A stretch of 64,000 nt of DNA from positions 129,983 through 193,982 of the forward strand of contig NZ_FOHW01000003.1 of the NCBI RefSeq assembly GCF_900111735.1. Direction: 5' to 3'. Shown piece after piece: positions 1 through 9,411 of the stretch. A model generated the notes under the pieces. The model was not told where the DNA came from. It was given only the letters and a program-made list of their open reading frames with translations, and ran no database searches. The stretch's first letter is position 1, and every line of letters starts with the position of its first letter. The position numbers were made by a program, and so were the translations under genes. Origin of the DNA: Pseudomonas graminis (GTDB taxonomy: Bacteria; Pseudomonadota; Gammaproteobacteria; Pseudomonadales; Pseudomonadaceae).

Positions 1-531
1 TGCCGACTTCGCCGCCCTCAGCACGCGATCCGACAGCTCGCCGGGGCCCAGGGCTCGGGCGAGTGCCAGCCCGCCGACCATCAATGCGATGTCCGCCAGG
101 GTCTTGTCGGTTTCTTCAGGGCTGGCAGCGAGCTGCGCCACCATCAGTTCGACGTGTTCCGCCAGTGCGTTGCGGAAGTCGTCGGACAGACGCGCCATCT
201 CCCCGATCGCCGTCGGCAACGGGCATGCGCGGTCTTGTGCATCGCGGTGCCTTCGCGACAGGTAGAACGCCGCCAGCAGCGCACGGCGCTCTTCACCCGG
301 CAATCGGTCGTCGATGCTCGCCACCATCTCGCGGCGTTCGGCCAGCAACTGGCTGAACGCTTCCAGCATCAGCGCTTCCTTGCTGTCGAAATGCGCGTAG
401 AAGCCGCCCACCGTTAGCCCGGCTGCGCCCATGATCTCGTTGACGCTGGGCTCGATCGGGCCGCGCGCGATCAATGCGGTGCTGGCAGCAGTGAGAATAC
501 GTTTGCGGGTCTGTGCTTTTTTGTCATTCAT
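1..531 (-). CDS. TetR-family transcriptional regulator (3' end cut by window edge)
   Basis: The minus-strand frame opens with ATG at 531-529 and stays open to base 1, giving 177 residues without a stop. The N-terminal ~60 residues form a TetR DNA-binding domain; the helix-turn-helix region reads EIMGAAGLTVGGFYAHF, which is the conserved TetR signature ending in the F-Y-x-H-F motif. The rest is a helical ligand-binding region with no informative motif, so the ligand is unknown. TetR proteins usually repress a neighbouring efflux or metabolic gene and themselves; a perfect 12-bp palindrome lies just upstream (553-564). The likely target gene is outside the window, because the next features to the right are tRNA genes. 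Confidence 0.85.
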   Translation of the reverse strand, partial: MNDKKAQTRKRILTAASTALIARGPIEPSVNEIMGAAGLTVGGFYAHFDSKEALMLEAFSQLLAERREMVASIDDRLPGEERRALLAAFYLSRRHRDAQDRACPLPTAIGEMARLSDDFRNALAEHVELMVAQLAASPEETDKTLADIALMVGGLALARALGPGELSDRVLRAAKSA

Positions 532-552
532 GACCGCCTCCGGGAGGATGGC

Positions 553-564
553 GATAATATTATC
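553..564. promoter_or_regulatory. Perfect palindrome upstream of tetR, possible operator
   Basis: GATAATATTATC is a perfect 12-bp palindrome 22 bp upstream of the TetR start codon, in an A/T-rich island of otherwise GC-rich DNA. TetR-family proteins bind such palindromes and often autoregulate, so this is a reasonable operator candidate. Its AT-rich centre could also be part of the -10 element. Binding is inferred. Confidence 0.4.
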
Positions 565-681
565 TTCATCATGTGCCTTGGCAAGAACGCATCGGGCATT
601 TGAGATGACTGACAGGCGGACGGGATGAGGGATGAACGAAGACGAGATCAACCAAGAAGGGACTGAGAACTCAAACCCCGG

Positions 682-714
682 AAAAACAAAAGGCCATTCA
701 ATAATCGAATGACC
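682..714 (-). terminator. Rho-independent terminator of the tRNA operon
   Basis: On the minus strand GGTCATTC, a 7-nt loop and GAATGGCC (one G·T pair) form an 8-bp stem followed by TTTTGTTTTT. It lies 25 bp beyond the CCA end of the last tRNA gene, as expected for the end of the tRNA transcript. Confidence 0.75.
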
Positions 715-739
715 CTTGGTCTCGCAGAGCGAGAAATCG

Positions 740-815
740 TGGCGTCCCCTAGGGGACTCGAACCCCTGTTACCGCCGTGAAAGGGCGGTGTCCTAGGCCA
801 CTAGACGAAGGGGAC
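740..815 (-). tRNA. tRNA-Glu (TTC), copy 2 of the array
   Basis: Seventy-six bases including an encoded CCA. The acceptor stem GTCCCCT/AGGGGAC, the T-arm GGTTCGAGTCC and the anticodon loop CTTTCAC with anticodon TTC all fit tRNA-Glu. The body is the same sequence as the copy at 999-1074. Confidence 0.97.
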
Positions 816-867
816 GCAAAACCTTCAGTCAGGTTCGTCGTGCCGCAATGACGAACCCTGGCGAAAT

Positions 868-943
868 TGGTGGAGCTTAGCGGGATCGAACCGCTGACCT
901 CCTGCATGCCATGCAGGCGCTCTCCCAGCTGAGCTAAAGCCCC
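868..943 (-). tRNA. tRNA-Ala (GGC), copy 2 of the array
   Basis: Seventy-six bases including an encoded CCA. The acceptor GGGGCTT/AAGCTCC, D-arm AGCTCAGCTGGGAGAGC, anticodon loop ATGGCAT (anticodon GGC) and T-arm GGTTCGATCC identify tRNA-Ala. It is the same sequence as the copy at 1158-1233 and is co-directional with the flanking tRNA-Glu genes. Confidence 0.97.
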
Positions 944-998
944 GAATTTACGCCTCTCGGCGGAGATCAGCTTTAACAACGGCCTCACTCGGTAAAAC

Positions 999-1074
999 TG
1001 GCGTCCCCTAGGGGACTCGAACCCCTGTTACCGCCGTGAAAGGGCGGTGTCCTAGGCCACTAGACGAAGGGGAC
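999..1074 (-). tRNA. tRNA-Glu (TTC), copy 1 of the array
   Basis: Seventy-six bases including CCA, the same body as 740-815: anticodon TTC in loop CTTTCAC and acceptor GTCCCCT/AGGGGAC. It is the second gene of the Ala-Glu-Ala-Glu transcript read on the minus strand. Confidence 0.97.
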
Positions 1075-1157
1075 GTAACCCTTGTGTACCGCATCGGTGC
1101 TGGTTCCGAAGCGGGACAAACTTCAAGGCATTGAAACTAACCTTGAAGCTTCTAATT

Positions 1158-1233
1158 TGGTGGAGCTTAGCGGGATCGAACCGCTGACCTCCTGCATGCC
1201 ATGCAGGCGCTCTCCCAGCTGAGCTAAAGCCCC
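1158..1233 (-). tRNA. tRNA-Ala (GGC), copy 1 of the array
   Basis: First gene of the minus-strand tRNA transcript, 76 bases including CCA, anticodon GGC, the same body as 868-943. A near-consensus promoter lies 65-90 bp upstream. Confidence 0.97.
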
Positions 1234-1297
1234 ACAATACACTTACGTAGAACGCCGCGTTACCGCGTGTTTCTGCGTTGCCGTGTGGACGGGGCGC

Positions 1298-1326
1298 ATA
1301 TTAAGTGCGACCCACAAAGCTGTCAA
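1298..1326 (-). promoter_or_regulatory. Strong sigma70-type promoter of the tRNA array
   Basis: On the minus strand TTGACA (1326-1321), an exact 17-bp spacer and TAATAT (1303-1298) give a near-perfect sigma70 promoter. It is followed by a GC-rich stretch beginning GCGCC, a discriminator type typical of stringently controlled stable-RNA promoters. It faces the four tRNA genes. Confidence 0.85.
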
Positions 1327-1387
1327 ACTCTTTTTCAAACAATTCCAAAAGAATTTTCCGGGATAACAATCACTTACCGCCTCCCGG

Positions 1388-1433
1388 AAAAACGCCGCAC
1401 GCCGGGCCATCGGGCGATCGCTCAATGGCCCGG
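1388..1433 (-). terminator. Rho-independent terminator of gltX
   Basis: On the minus strand, just past the gltX stop, CCGGGCCAT and ATGGCCCGG form a perfect 9-bp stem with a 14-nt loop. A T-run (TTTTT) follows about 10 nt further. It separates gltX from the tRNA promoter. Confidence 0.7.
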
Positions 1434-1451
1434 GCTCGCCCAGGTAGCCAA

Positions 1452-2933
1452 TCAGCCGATGGCGCCGAGCAGCTTTTCCCACTCTTTGTTCTCTTTCTTG
1501 GACACGCCGCCCAGCATGTCCAGCGCCTGGCGCAGACGGAAACGGGTCAGGTCCGGGCCCAGAATCTCCATCGCATCGGTGACCGATACCGAGTTCGCCT
1601 GACCGGTAATGGCCGCAAACATCAGTGGCATGGCGTCACGCAGTTTCAATTCCAGGTGCTCGACCACTGCCTGAATGCAACCGGTGATCTTGTCCTTCTC
1701 CCACTGACGCAGGGATTCCAGCTTCCACAAAATCAGCTGAATGATCTGGCGCACCTGTTCCGGCGACAGCTTCTTGTGCTCGAACAGCTTGGCGTCCGGG
1801 GTCACGCCACCGGCGAAGAAGAAACCGCCCAGCGGTGCGATCTGGCTGAAGGTCTCGACCCGGCCCTGAACGTGGGGGGCGATCTTCATCATGTAGTCGC
1901 TGTTGAACGCCCACTTCTGCACACGGGTGGCGAACTCTTCCACCGGCAGTTCACGCAGCCACTGACCGTTGAGCCACGACAGTTTCTCGATGTCGAAAAT
2001 CGGGCCGCCCAGGGACACGCGGGTCAGGTCGAAGTGCTCGACCATTTCGTCCAGCGAGAACTTCTCGCGCTCGTCGGGCATCGACCAGCCCATGCGACCG
2101 AGGTAATTGAGCATCGCTTCCGGCATGAAGCCCATGCGCTCGTAGAACGTCACCGAGGTCGGGTTCTTGCGCTTGGACAGCTTGCTCTTGTCCGGGTTAC
2201 GCAGCAGCGGCATGTAGCACAGCGCCGGTTTTTCCCAGCCGAAGTATTCGTAGAGCAGGATCAGCTTGGGCGCCGACGGCAGCCACTCTTCGCCGCGCAA
2301 CACGTGAGTGATGCCCATCAGGTGGTCGTCGACGACATTGGCCAGGAAGTAGGTCGGCAGGCCGTCGGTCTTCATCAGGACCTGCATGTCCATGCGGTCC
2401 CACGGGATTTCGACTTCGCCACGCAGGAGGTCCGGCACTACGCAGACGCCTTCGCTCGGCACCTTCATGCGGATCACATGGGGTTCACCGGCGGCCAGGC
2501 GGCGCTCGACTTCTTCTTTCGACAGCAGCAGCGCGCGGCCGTCGTAGCGCGGGGTTTCACCACGGGCGGTCTGCTCGGCGCGCATCTGGTCAAGCTCTTC
2601 AGCGGTGCAGAAGCACGGGAAGGCATGGCCGGCGTCGACCAGTTCCTGCACATACTTCTTGTAAATGTCGCCGCGCTCGCTCTGGCGATACGGACCATGG
2701 GGACCGCCGACGTCGGGGCCTTCGCTCCACTCGATGCCGAGCCAGCGCAGGGCGTCGAAAATCTGTTGTTCGGACTCGCGGGTCGAGCGCAGTTGATCGG
2801 TGTCTTCAATGCGCAGGATGAATTCGCCGCCATGCTGCTTGGCGAAGCAATAGTTGAACAGCGCGATGTAGGCCGTGCCAACGTGGGGGTCGCCGGTGGG
2901 CGATGGCGCGATGCGGGTGCGAACGGTGGTCAT
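1452..2933 (-). CDS. gltX: Glutamyl-tRNA synthetase
   Basis: The 493-residue protein charges tRNA-Glu with glutamate in the cytoplasm. The start at 2933 gives [19 protein letters not shown], whose PSPTG–HVG segment is the class I HIGH-type motif; the second ATP-binding motif is the KLSKRK sequence about halfway through. Length matches bacterial GltX (~470-495). The open frame extends upstream to 3116, but that part is non-conserved and the class I motif must lie at the N-terminus. The gene is transcribed toward the tRNA-Ala/Glu array, which encodes its own substrate tRNA-Glu, and ends in a hairpin terminator. Confidence 0.97.
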   Translation of the reverse strand: MTTVRTRIAPSPTGDPHVGTAYIALFNYCFAKQHGGEFILRIEDTDQLRSTRESEQQIFDALRWLGIEWSEGPDVGGPHGPYRQSERGDIYKKYVQELVDAGHAFPCFCTAEELDQMRAEQTARGETPRYDGRALLLSKEEVERRLAAGEPHVIRMKVPSEGVCVVPDLLRGEVEIPWDRMDMQVLMKTDGLPTYFLANVVDDHLMGITHVLRGEEWLPSAPKLILLYEYFGWEKPALCYMPLLRNPDKSKLSKRKNPTSVTFYERMGFMPEAMLNYLGRMGWSMPDEREKFSLDEMVEHFDLTRVSLGGPIFDIEKLSWLNGQWLRELPVEEFATRVQKWAFNSDYMMKIAPHVQGRVETFSQIAPLGGFFFAGGVTPDAKLFEHKKLSPEQVRQIIQLILWKLESLRQWEKDKITGCIQAVVEHLELKLRDAMPLMFAAITGQANSVSVTDAMEILGPDLTRFRLRQALDMLGGVSKKENKEWEKLLGAIG

Positions 2934-3190
2934 GGAAAATCCCGGATAGGTCGAACAAGCCGCGAATATTAACAGGCGCGGCCTGCGCGGCTCCAGCACC
3001 GGCGCTTGATGGACCGCAGAATCGTGGCGATGGCAGGACAAGCGGCCCCGCCCTCGCCGCCCGGCACACGTTGCGACGCGTGTTAAAACGAATGCCTCGC
3101 CATCAGTGGCGGTCATGATCGCGACGATGGCTAGGTGCCAGAGCCGTAACCCTGATAAATTTGCTTACATTCCAATAATCCAGAACGCCC

Positions 3191-4246
3191 ATGCCCGCCC
3201 AACTCAAGCGCCGCCTGTTCATTTTCTTCGTGGTGGTCCTGCTGATCGCCCTCGCCTTCTTCGCCCAGTGGTACCTGAAGGGACGCTTTCACGAGTCCAC
3301 CGACAACGCCTACGTGCAGGGTGAAATCACCCGGGTGTCCAGCCAGCTCGGCGCGCGGATCAACGAGGTGTTGGTGCAGGACAACCAGCACGTGGAAAAA
3401 GGCCAGTTGCTGGTGCGGCTTGAGCCGGATGATTTCCGCCTGGCCATCGACCGGGCTCAGGCGACACTGGCAACCCGCGAAGCGGAGCGTCTGCAAGCGC
3501 AGAGCCGTTTGACCCAGCAGTCGAGCCTGATCGCCGCCAGCGATGCGCAGGTGCAAGCGAATCAGGCGACCCTCGGGCGCACGCAACTGGACCTGGCGCG
3601 GCTGCAAAAACTGCGCACGCCGGGCTTCGTTTCGGAAGCCCAGGTCACGACCATGACCGCCGACAGCAACGTCGCCCGCTCCCAGGTCACCAAGGCCCAG
3701 GCCGACGCCCAGAGTCAGCGCCAGCAGGTCAACGCGCTGAACGCCGAGATCAAGCGCCTCGACGCGCAGATCGCCACCGCTCGCGCCGACCTGGCCCAGG
3801 CGCAGATCAATGTGCAGCGCACCGAAATCCACTCGCCCCTCAGCGGGCTGGTCGGCCAGCGGGCGGCGCGCAATGGCCAGTTCGTTCAGGCCGGCGCGTA
3901 CCTGCTGTCGATCGTGCCTGACGAAGACATCTGGGTGCAGGCCAATTTCAAGGAAACCCAGATCGAGCACATGGAGATCGGTCAGGTCGCCCAGCTGACG
4001 TTCGACAGTTTTCCCGGCACGCCCATCGACGGCCGCGTCGACAGTCTCTTTGCCGCCTCCGGTGCCCAGTTCAGCCTGCTGCCGCCTGACAACGCCACGG
4101 GCAACTTCACCAAAGTCGTGCAGCGCATACCGGTCAAGCTGACGTTCGCGCCGGACAACCCGCTGCACGGCAAGATCCGCCCGGGCATGTCGGTGACCGT
4201 TTCAGTCGATATCCGGCCGCCGAACGACGCCCGACATGGCCAGTGA
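3191..4246 (+). CDS. emrA: HlyD/EmrA-family membrane fusion protein
   Basis: The 351-residue protein is the periplasmic adaptor of a tripartite efflux pump. Residues ~8-30 form a single N-terminal membrane anchor. Next come the biotinyl-lipoyl half-motif (STDNAYVQGEITRVSSQL), a long Gln/Ala-rich coiled-coil hairpin (~90-210), and the second lipoyl half with beta-barrel (TEIHSPLSGLVGQRA). This is the EmrA architecture. It overlaps the following DHA2-type MFS gene by 11 bp, so the two are translated together as an EmrAB-like pair that would expel hydrophobic toxins through an outer-membrane channel encoded elsewhere. No strong Shine-Dalgarno is visible before the ATG. The substrate cannot be read from the sequence. 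Confidence 0.9.
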   Translation: MPAQLKRRLFIFFVVVLLIALAFFAQWYLKGRFHESTDNAYVQGEITRVSSQLGARINEVLVQDNQHVEKGQLLVRLEPDDFRLAIDRAQATLATREAERLQAQSRLTQQSSLIAASDAQVQANQATLGRTQLDLARLQKLRTPGFVSEAQVTTMTADSNVARSQVTKAQADAQSQRQQVNALNAEIKRLDAQIATARADLAQAQINVQRTEIHSPLSGLVGQRAARNGQFVQAGAYLLSIVPDEDIWVQANFKETQIEHMEIGQVAQLTFDSFPGTPIDGRVDSLFAASGAQFSLLPPDNATGNFTKVVQRIPVKLTFAPDNPLHGKIRPGMSVTVSVDIRPPNDARHGQ

Positions 4247-5786
4247 CGAGCTGATCCGCCCGGTCGGCGAGCCGACCCGGCGCGACTGGATTGCCGTGAT
4301 GAGTGTGATGCTCGGCGCGTTCATGGCGGTCCTCGATATCCAGATCACCAACTCGTCGCTCAAGGACATTCAGGGCGCGCTGTCGGCGACCCTGGAAGAA
4401 GGCTCGTGGATTTCCACCTCGTACCTGGTGGCGGAAATCATCATGATCCCGCTGACGGCCTGGCTGGTGCAGCTGCTCTCGGCGCGGCGCCTGGCAGTCT
4501 GGGTGTCGGTGGGGTTTCTGCTGTCGTCCCTGCTCTGCTCAATGGCCTGGAGCCTGGAGAGCATGATCGTCTTTCGCGCCATGCAGGGTTTCACTGGCGG
4601 CGCGCTGATCCCCCTGGCGTTCACCCTGACCTTGATCAAACTGCCGGAGCATCACCGGGCCAAGGGCATGGCGCTGTTTGCCATGACCGCCACCTTCGCC
4701 CCCTCCATCGGCCCGACCCTGGGCGGCTGGCTGACGGAGAACTTCGGTTGGGAGTACATTTTTTACATCAACATCCCGCCGGGGCTGGTGATGATTGGCG
4801 GCCTGCTGTACGGCCTGGAGAAAAAGGCGCCGCACTGGGAATTGCTCAAGAGCACCGACTACGCCGGCATCCTCACCCTGGGCGTCGGGCTGGGCTGCCT
4901 GCAGGTGTTTCTTGAAGAGGGGCATCGCAAGGATTGGCTGGAATCGAACCTGATCGTCGGGCTGGGCAGCATTGCGCTGGTGAGCCTGATCAGCTTTGTG
5001 ATCATTCAGTTTTCCAAGGCGAAACCGCTGATCAACCTGGGCATTCTCGGCAACCGCAATTTCGGTCTGTCGAGTATTTCCAGCGTGGGCATGGGCGTCG
5101 GCTTGTATGGCTCGATCTATCTGCTGCCGCTGTATCTGGCGCAGATTCAGGGCTACAACGCCCAGCAGATCGGCGAGGTGATCATGTGGATGGGCGTGCC
5201 CCAGCTGTTTCTGATTCCGCTTGTGCCGCAACTGATGAAGGTTATTTCGCCGAAGTTGCTGTGTACGCTGGGGTTTGGTCTGTTCGGGCTGGCAAGCTTT
5301 TCGTCCGGCGTGCTCAATCCGGATTTCGCCGGGCCGCAGTTCAATCAGATTCAGCTCGTGCGAGCGCTGGGTCAGCCGCTGATCATGGTGACCATTTCCC
5401 TGATCGCCACAGCGTTCATTCAGCCCCAGGATGCGGGGTCGGCGTCGAGCCTGTTCAACATTCTACGCAATCTGGGCGGCGCCATCGGCATTGCGCTGCT
5501 GGCAACGTTGCTGGATGCGCGAACCAAGACCTACTTCGACTATTTGCGCGAATCGATCTCCCCTGCCAACCCGCAAGTCGCCGAACGCATGGCAATGCTC
5601 ACCGACCGGCTGGGCAGCGAAACGGCGGCCCTGGGCAAGCTCAGCGAGATCGCCCATCAACAGGCAGCGATCATGGCCTACAACGACGCGTTTCATTTTG
5701 TCGGGATTGCCTTGGGGGTCAGCATGCTGGCGGTGCTGTTGACGCGGAAGTTGCCGTCGGGGGTCAAGAGTGGCGCGGCGCACTGA
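4236..5786 (+). CDS. emrB: DHA2-family MFS drug transporter (EmrB-like)
   Basis: The 516-residue, strongly hydrophobic protein fits a 14-helix DHA2 proton antiporter. Visible family features are the N-terminal LDIQITNSSLKDIQ segment of helix 1 and the motif C-like GPTLGGWL in helix 5. It is the inner-membrane partner of the overlapping HlyD/EmrA-type gene. Its C-terminal ~40 residues follow a long periplasmic segment (~430-480), as in EmrB. It converges on uvrB with only 18 bp between the stop codons, and no terminator hairpin is evident there. The exported compound is unknown. Confidence 0.9.
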   Translation: MASDELIRPVGEPTRRDWIAVMSVMLGAFMAVLDIQITNSSLKDIQGALSATLEEGSWISTSYLVAEIIMIPLTAWLVQLLSARRLAVWVSVGFLLSSLLCSMAWSLESMIVFRAMQGFTGGALIPLAFTLTLIKLPEHHRAKGMALFAMTATFAPSIGPTLGGWLTENFGWEYIFYINIPPGLVMIGGLLYGLEKKAPHWELLKSTDYAGILTLGVGLGCLQVFLEEGHRKDWLESNLIVGLGSIALVSLISFVIIQFSKAKPLINLGILGNRNFGLSSISSVGMGVGLYGSIYLLPLYLAQIQGYNAQQIGEVIMWMGVPQLFLIPLVPQLMKVISPKLLCTLGFGLFGLASFSSGVLNPDFAGPQFNQIQLVRALGQPLIMVTISLIATAFIQPQDAGSASSLFNILRNLGGAIGIALLATLLDARTKTYFDYLRESISPANPQVAERMAMLTDRLGSETAALGKLSEIAHQQAAIMAYNDAFHFVGIALGVSMLAVLLTRKLPSGVKSGAAH

Positions 5787-5804
5787 CACGCGCCGCCCCT
5801 TGAA

Positions 5805-7820
5805 TCAAACTGCCAGCAAGCGCTCTCGAAGTTTGCCGATCTCGTCCCGCATCTGTGCTGCGGCTTCGAATTCCAGGTCGCGGGCCAGTTGGTACATCTT
5901 CTCTTCCAACTGACGAATGCGCTTGGTGATTTCGCTCGGCGAGCGCAGTTCGGCTTCGTACTTGGCGTTTTCCTCGGCGGCCTTGGCCATGCCCTTGCGC
6001 TTCTTGCTGCGCGAGCCGGGCACGGTGGCGCCTTCCATGATGTCGGCGACGTCCTTGATCACGCTTTTCGGCGTGATGCCGTTGGCCAGGTTGAAGGCGA
6101 TCTGCTTTTCGCGACGGCGATCGGTTTCGCCAATCGCGCGCTCCATGGAGCCGGTGATGCGGTCGGCGTACAGGATCGCACGGCCGTTGAGGTTACGCGC
6201 GGCGCGGCCGATGGTCTGGATCAGCGAGCGCTCGGAACGCAGGAAGCCTTCCTTGTCGGCATCGAGAATCGCCACCAGCGACACTTCCGGCATGTCGAGG
6301 CCCTCGCGCAGCAGGTTGATCCCCACCAGCACGTCGAAGGTGCCCAGGCGCAGGTCGCGGATGATCTCGACGCGCTCGACGGTGTCGATGTCCGAGTGCA
6401 GGTAACGCACGCGCACGCCGTGGTCGGCCAGGTAATCGGTGAGATCTTCGGACATGCGCTTGGTCAGCGTGGTCACCAGCACACGCTCCTCGATCGCCAC
6501 GCGCTTGTGGATTTCCGAGAGCAAGTCGTCGACCTGGGTCAGCGCCGGACGGATTTCGATCTGCGGGTCCACCAGACCGGTCGGTCGCACCACCTGCTCG
6601 ACGATGCGGCCCGCGTGCTCGGCCTCGTAGTTACCCGGCGTCGCTGACACGAAAATGGTCTGCGGGCTGACATTCTCCCACTCATCGAAACGCATCGGCC
6701 GGTTGTCCAGCGCGGACGGAAGGCGGAAACCATATTCCACCAGCGTCTCTTTACGCGAACGGTCGCCCTTATACATGGCGCCGACCTGGGGCACGCTGAC
6801 GTGGGATTCGTCGATCACCAGCAGCGCATCAGCGGGCAAGTAATCGTACAGCGTCGGCGGCGGCGCGCCGGAAGGACGGCCGGACAGGTAGCGCGAGTAG
6901 TTTTCGATGCCGTTGCAGTAACCCAGTTCGAGGATCATCTCCAGGTCGAAACGGGTGCGCTGCTCCAGACGTTGCGCCTCCACCAGCTTGTTGGCGCCGC
7001 GCAGGTATTCCAGACGTTCCTGCAGCTCGACCTTGATGCCTTCCATCGCGTCCAGCAGGGTTTCCCGCGGGGTCACGTAGTGGCTCTTCGGGTAGAAGGT
7101 GAAGCGCGGCAGTTTGCGAATGACCTCGCCGGTCAGCGGGTCGAACGCCGAAAGGCTTTCGACTTCGTCATCGAACAGCTCGATGCGGATGGCTTCCAGA
7201 TCAGATTCAGCCGGAAAAACGTCGATGACGTCGCCGCGCACCCGAAAGGTCGCCCGGGCGAAATCCATGTCGTTGCGGGTGTATTGCAGGTCGGCCAGAC
7301 GGCGCAGCAAGGCGCGCTGGTCGAGCTTGTCGCCGCGATCCACGTGCAGAACCATGCGCAGGTAGGTTTCCGGACTGCCCAGACCGTAGATGCACGACAC
7401 CGTGGTGACGATGATCGAGTCCTTGCGCTCCAGCAACGCCTTGGTCGCGGACAGGCGCATCTGCTCGATGTGGTCGTTGATCGACGCGTCCTTCTCGATG
7501 AAGGTGTCCGACGACGGTACGTAGGCTTCCGGCTGATAGTAGTCGTAGTAGGAAACGAAGTATTCGACCGAGTTGTTCGGGAAAAACGCCTTGAACTCGC
7601 CGTACAGCTGGGCGGCCAGGGTTTTGTTCGGCGCCAGCACCAGGGTCGGGCGCTGCACTTGCTGAATGACGTTGGCGATGCTGAAGGTCTTGCCCGAACC
7701 GGTCACGCCGAGCAGGGTCTGGTGCGACAGGCCGGCGTCGATGCCTTCGACCAACTGACGAATCGCCTCCGGTTGATCGCCGGCCGGCTCAAAACGGGTA
7801 ACGAGCTGAAACTCGGACAT
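5805..7820 (-). CDS. uvrB: Excinuclease ABC subunit B
   Basis: The 671-residue UvrB is the damage-verifying helicase-like subunit of nucleotide excision repair. The Walker [11 protein letters not shown] lies near residue 40. The long beta-hairpin that clamps DNA is recognisable in [17 protein letters not shown]. Helicase motifs follow ([24 protein letters not shown]), and a C-terminal UVR domain (~630-671) that contacts UvrC ends the protein. The start at 7820 is chosen because AGAGGT lies 5-10 bp upstream and the family begins near [12 protein letters not shown]. The upstream in-frame extension (to 7877) is not conserved. I see no clear LexA box in the upstream region. Confidence 0.98.
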   Translation of the reverse strand: MSEFQLVTRFEPAGDQPEAIRQLVEGIDAGLSHQTLLGVTGSGKTFSIANVIQQVQRPTLVLAPNKTLAAQLYGEFKAFFPNNSVEYFVSYYDYYQPEAYVPSSDTFIEKDASINDHIEQMRLSATKALLERKDSIIVTTVSCIYGLGSPETYLRMVLHVDRGDKLDQRALLRRLADLQYTRNDMDFARATFRVRGDVIDVFPAESDLEAIRIELFDDEVESLSAFDPLTGEVIRKLPRFTFYPKSHYVTPRETLLDAMEGIKVELQERLEYLRGANKLVEAQRLEQRTRFDLEMILELGYCNGIENYSRYLSGRPSGAPPPTLYDYLPADALLVIDESHVSVPQVGAMYKGDRSRKETLVEYGFRLPSALDNRPMRFDEWENVSPQTIFVSATPGNYEAEHAGRIVEQVVRPTGLVDPQIEIRPALTQVDDLLSEIHKRVAIEERVLVTTLTKRMSEDLTDYLADHGVRVRYLHSDIDTVERVEIIRDLRLGTFDVLVGINLLREGLDMPEVSLVAILDADKEGFLRSERSLIQTIGRAARNLNGRAILYADRITGSMERAIGETDRRREKQIAFNLANGITPKSVIKDVADIMEGATVPGSRSKKRKGMAKAAEENAKYEAELRSPSEITKRIRQLEEKMYQLARDLEFEAAAQMRDEIGKLRERLLAV

Positions 7821-8154
7821 AACGTACCTCTGGAGGGGCCACTGCCAGATACATCCGGCAGCAACGCAATTGAGCACGAACGGCTGATCCCGCCAGGGAA
7901 AAGACGTACATAGAAGAAAGTGATGGGACTACAAGTGGAGTCGACTGCGCCACCTTTCAAGCCACCCTCCGCAGATTAGTCCGCGGCACGGGACTAACGG
8001 TCGAAAAATTTCGCGAAAAACCCGGAAAAACCGGTCCCGGCCTGTCGCCCGCACTGGCGAGGGGCTTTATACTTGCTCCCCGTTTGTGCACCGCTCTAGT
8101 GCAATCGGCTGGAGCGACGCGACCCATTCACTCCCCACTCAGAGCCCCCGCACA
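7821..8154. other. uvrB–aminotransferase divergent intergenic region
   Basis: This 334-bp gene-free stretch must carry the promoters of both flanking genes. A small hairpin, TTAGTCC with GGACTAA around an 8-nt loop, lies at 7976-7997. A TATACT hexamer at 8068-8073 is a plausible -10 for the plus-strand aminotransferase gene, but no good -35 stands 17 bp before it. I see nothing else. Confidence 0.4.
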
Positions 8155-9351
8155 ATGAGCCTGTTCTCCGCTGTCGAAATGGCACCACGCGATCCTATCC
8201 TGGGCCTCAACGAAGCATTCAACGCCGATACCCGTACGACCAAGGTCAACCTGGGTGTAGGCGTCTACAGCAACGAAGAAGGGAAAATTCCGCTGCTGCG
8301 CGCCGTTGTCGAAGCGGAAGAAAACCGGGTAGCTCAACATCTGCCCCGCGGCTACCTGCCGATCGATGGCATCGCTGCCTATGACAAAGCTGTGCAAACC
8401 CTGCTGTTTGGCGCCGAGTCGCCGCTGCTGGCCTCGGGCCGGGTGATGACGGTCCAGGCGGTCGGCGGCACTGGCGCTTTGAAAATCGGCGCTGACTTCC
8501 TCAAACAGCTCTCCCCTGACGCCGTCGTGGCGATCAGCGACCCGAGCTGGGAAAACCACCGCGCGCTGTTCGAGACTGCCGGTTTCCCGGTGCAGAATTA
8601 TCGTTACTACGACGCCGCCACCCATGACGTGAATCGCACGGGGATGCTGGAAGATTTGCAGAACCTGCCGTCCGGCTCGATCGTCGTGCTGCACGCCTGC
8701 TGCCACAACCCGACCGGCGTTGACCTGACCCTGGAAGACTGGAAGAAGGTCCTAGAGGTACTCAAAGCCAAGGGGCATGTGCCGTTTCTGGACATGGCCT
8801 ATCAGGGCTTCGGTGACGGCATCGACGAGGACGCTGCGGCGGTACGTTTGTTCGCGCAGAGCGGCATGACGTTTTTTGCTTCCAGTTCGTTTTCGAAGTC
8901 GTTTTCGCTGTATGGCGAGCGGGTCGGTGCGTTGTCGATCGTGACCGATTCGAAAGAAGAGACGGCGCGGGTGTTGTCGCAGGTGAAGCGTGTGATCCGC
9001 ACGAACTATTCGAACCCGCCGACCCATGGTGCGTCGATTGTGGCGACGGTGTTGAACAGCCCGGAGTTGCGTGCGAAGTGGGAGGCGGAGCTGGGCGAGA
9101 TGCGCCTGCGGATTCGCGGGATGCGTGAGGAGATGACCCAGCGTCTGGCGAATAATGCGGCGGGGCAGGATTTCAGTTTTGTCGCGCGGCAGCGGGGGAT
9201 GTTTTCGTATTCGGGTCTGACGACGCCGCAGGTTCATCGTCTGCGCAATGAGTTCGGGATTTATGCGTTGGATACCGGGCGGATTTGTGTGGCGGCGTTG
9301 AATCAGGGGAATATCGGGGCGGTTACAGCGGCGATCCTGGCCGTTATCTAA
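8155..9351 (+). CDS. tyrB: Aromatic/aspartate amino acid aminotransferase
   Basis: The 398-residue class I PLP-dependent aminotransferase starts MSLFSAVEMAPRDPILGLNE, typical of the AspC/TyrB group. The PLP lysine lies in SSSFSKSFSLYGER near residue 248. The conserved HACCHNPTG loop and the C-terminal substrate-binding arginine region (RGMFSYSGLT) are present. It transfers amino groups between 2-oxoglutarate and tyrosine, phenylalanine or aspartate. Pseudomonas enzymes of this type are named TyrB or PhhC; the exact preference cannot be settled by eye. It is divergent from uvrB. A (GATCAA) microsatellite and a structured repeat begin directly downstream. Confidence 0.9.
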   Translation: MSLFSAVEMAPRDPILGLNEAFNADTRTTKVNLGVGVYSNEEGKIPLLRAVVEAEENRVAQHLPRGYLPIDGIAAYDKAVQTLLFGAESPLLASGRVMTVQAVGGTGALKIGADFLKQLSPDAVVAISDPSWENHRALFETAGFPVQNYRYYDAATHDVNRTGMLEDLQNLPSGSIVVLHACCHNPTGVDLTLEDWKKVLEVLKAKGHVPFLDMAYQGFGDGIDEDAAAVRLFAQSGMTFFASSSFSKSFSLYGERVGALSIVTDSKEETARVLSQVKRVIRTNYSNPPTHGASIVATVLNSPELRAKWEAELGEMRLRIRGMREEMTQRLANNAAGQDFSFVARQRGMFSYSGLTTPQVHRLRNEFGIYALDTGRICVAALNQGNIGAVTAAILAVI

Positions 9352-9373
9352 AAAGCAGCGCTGGCGCTTGGGA

Positions 9374-9402
9374 GATCAAGATCAAGATCAAGATCAAGAT
9401 CT
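9374..9402. repeat. (GATCAA)4 microsatellite
   Basis: Four perfect tandem GATCAA units are followed by GATCTGGATC, between the aminotransferase stop and the 5' boundary of structured repeat copy A. Copy number may be variable between strains. Confidence 0.9.
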
Positions 9403-9411
9403 GGATCACAA

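Noticed and set aside
632-712. 26-codon frame starting MNEDEINQEG between tetR and the tRNA genes
   Set aside because: It runs into the tRNA terminator hairpin on the other strand, is very short and hydrophilic, and has only a chance-like GAGG immediately before the ATG.
749-1237. Short minus-strand open frames over the tRNA genes
   Set aside because: They consist of translated tRNA sequence; the tRNA genes explain them fully.
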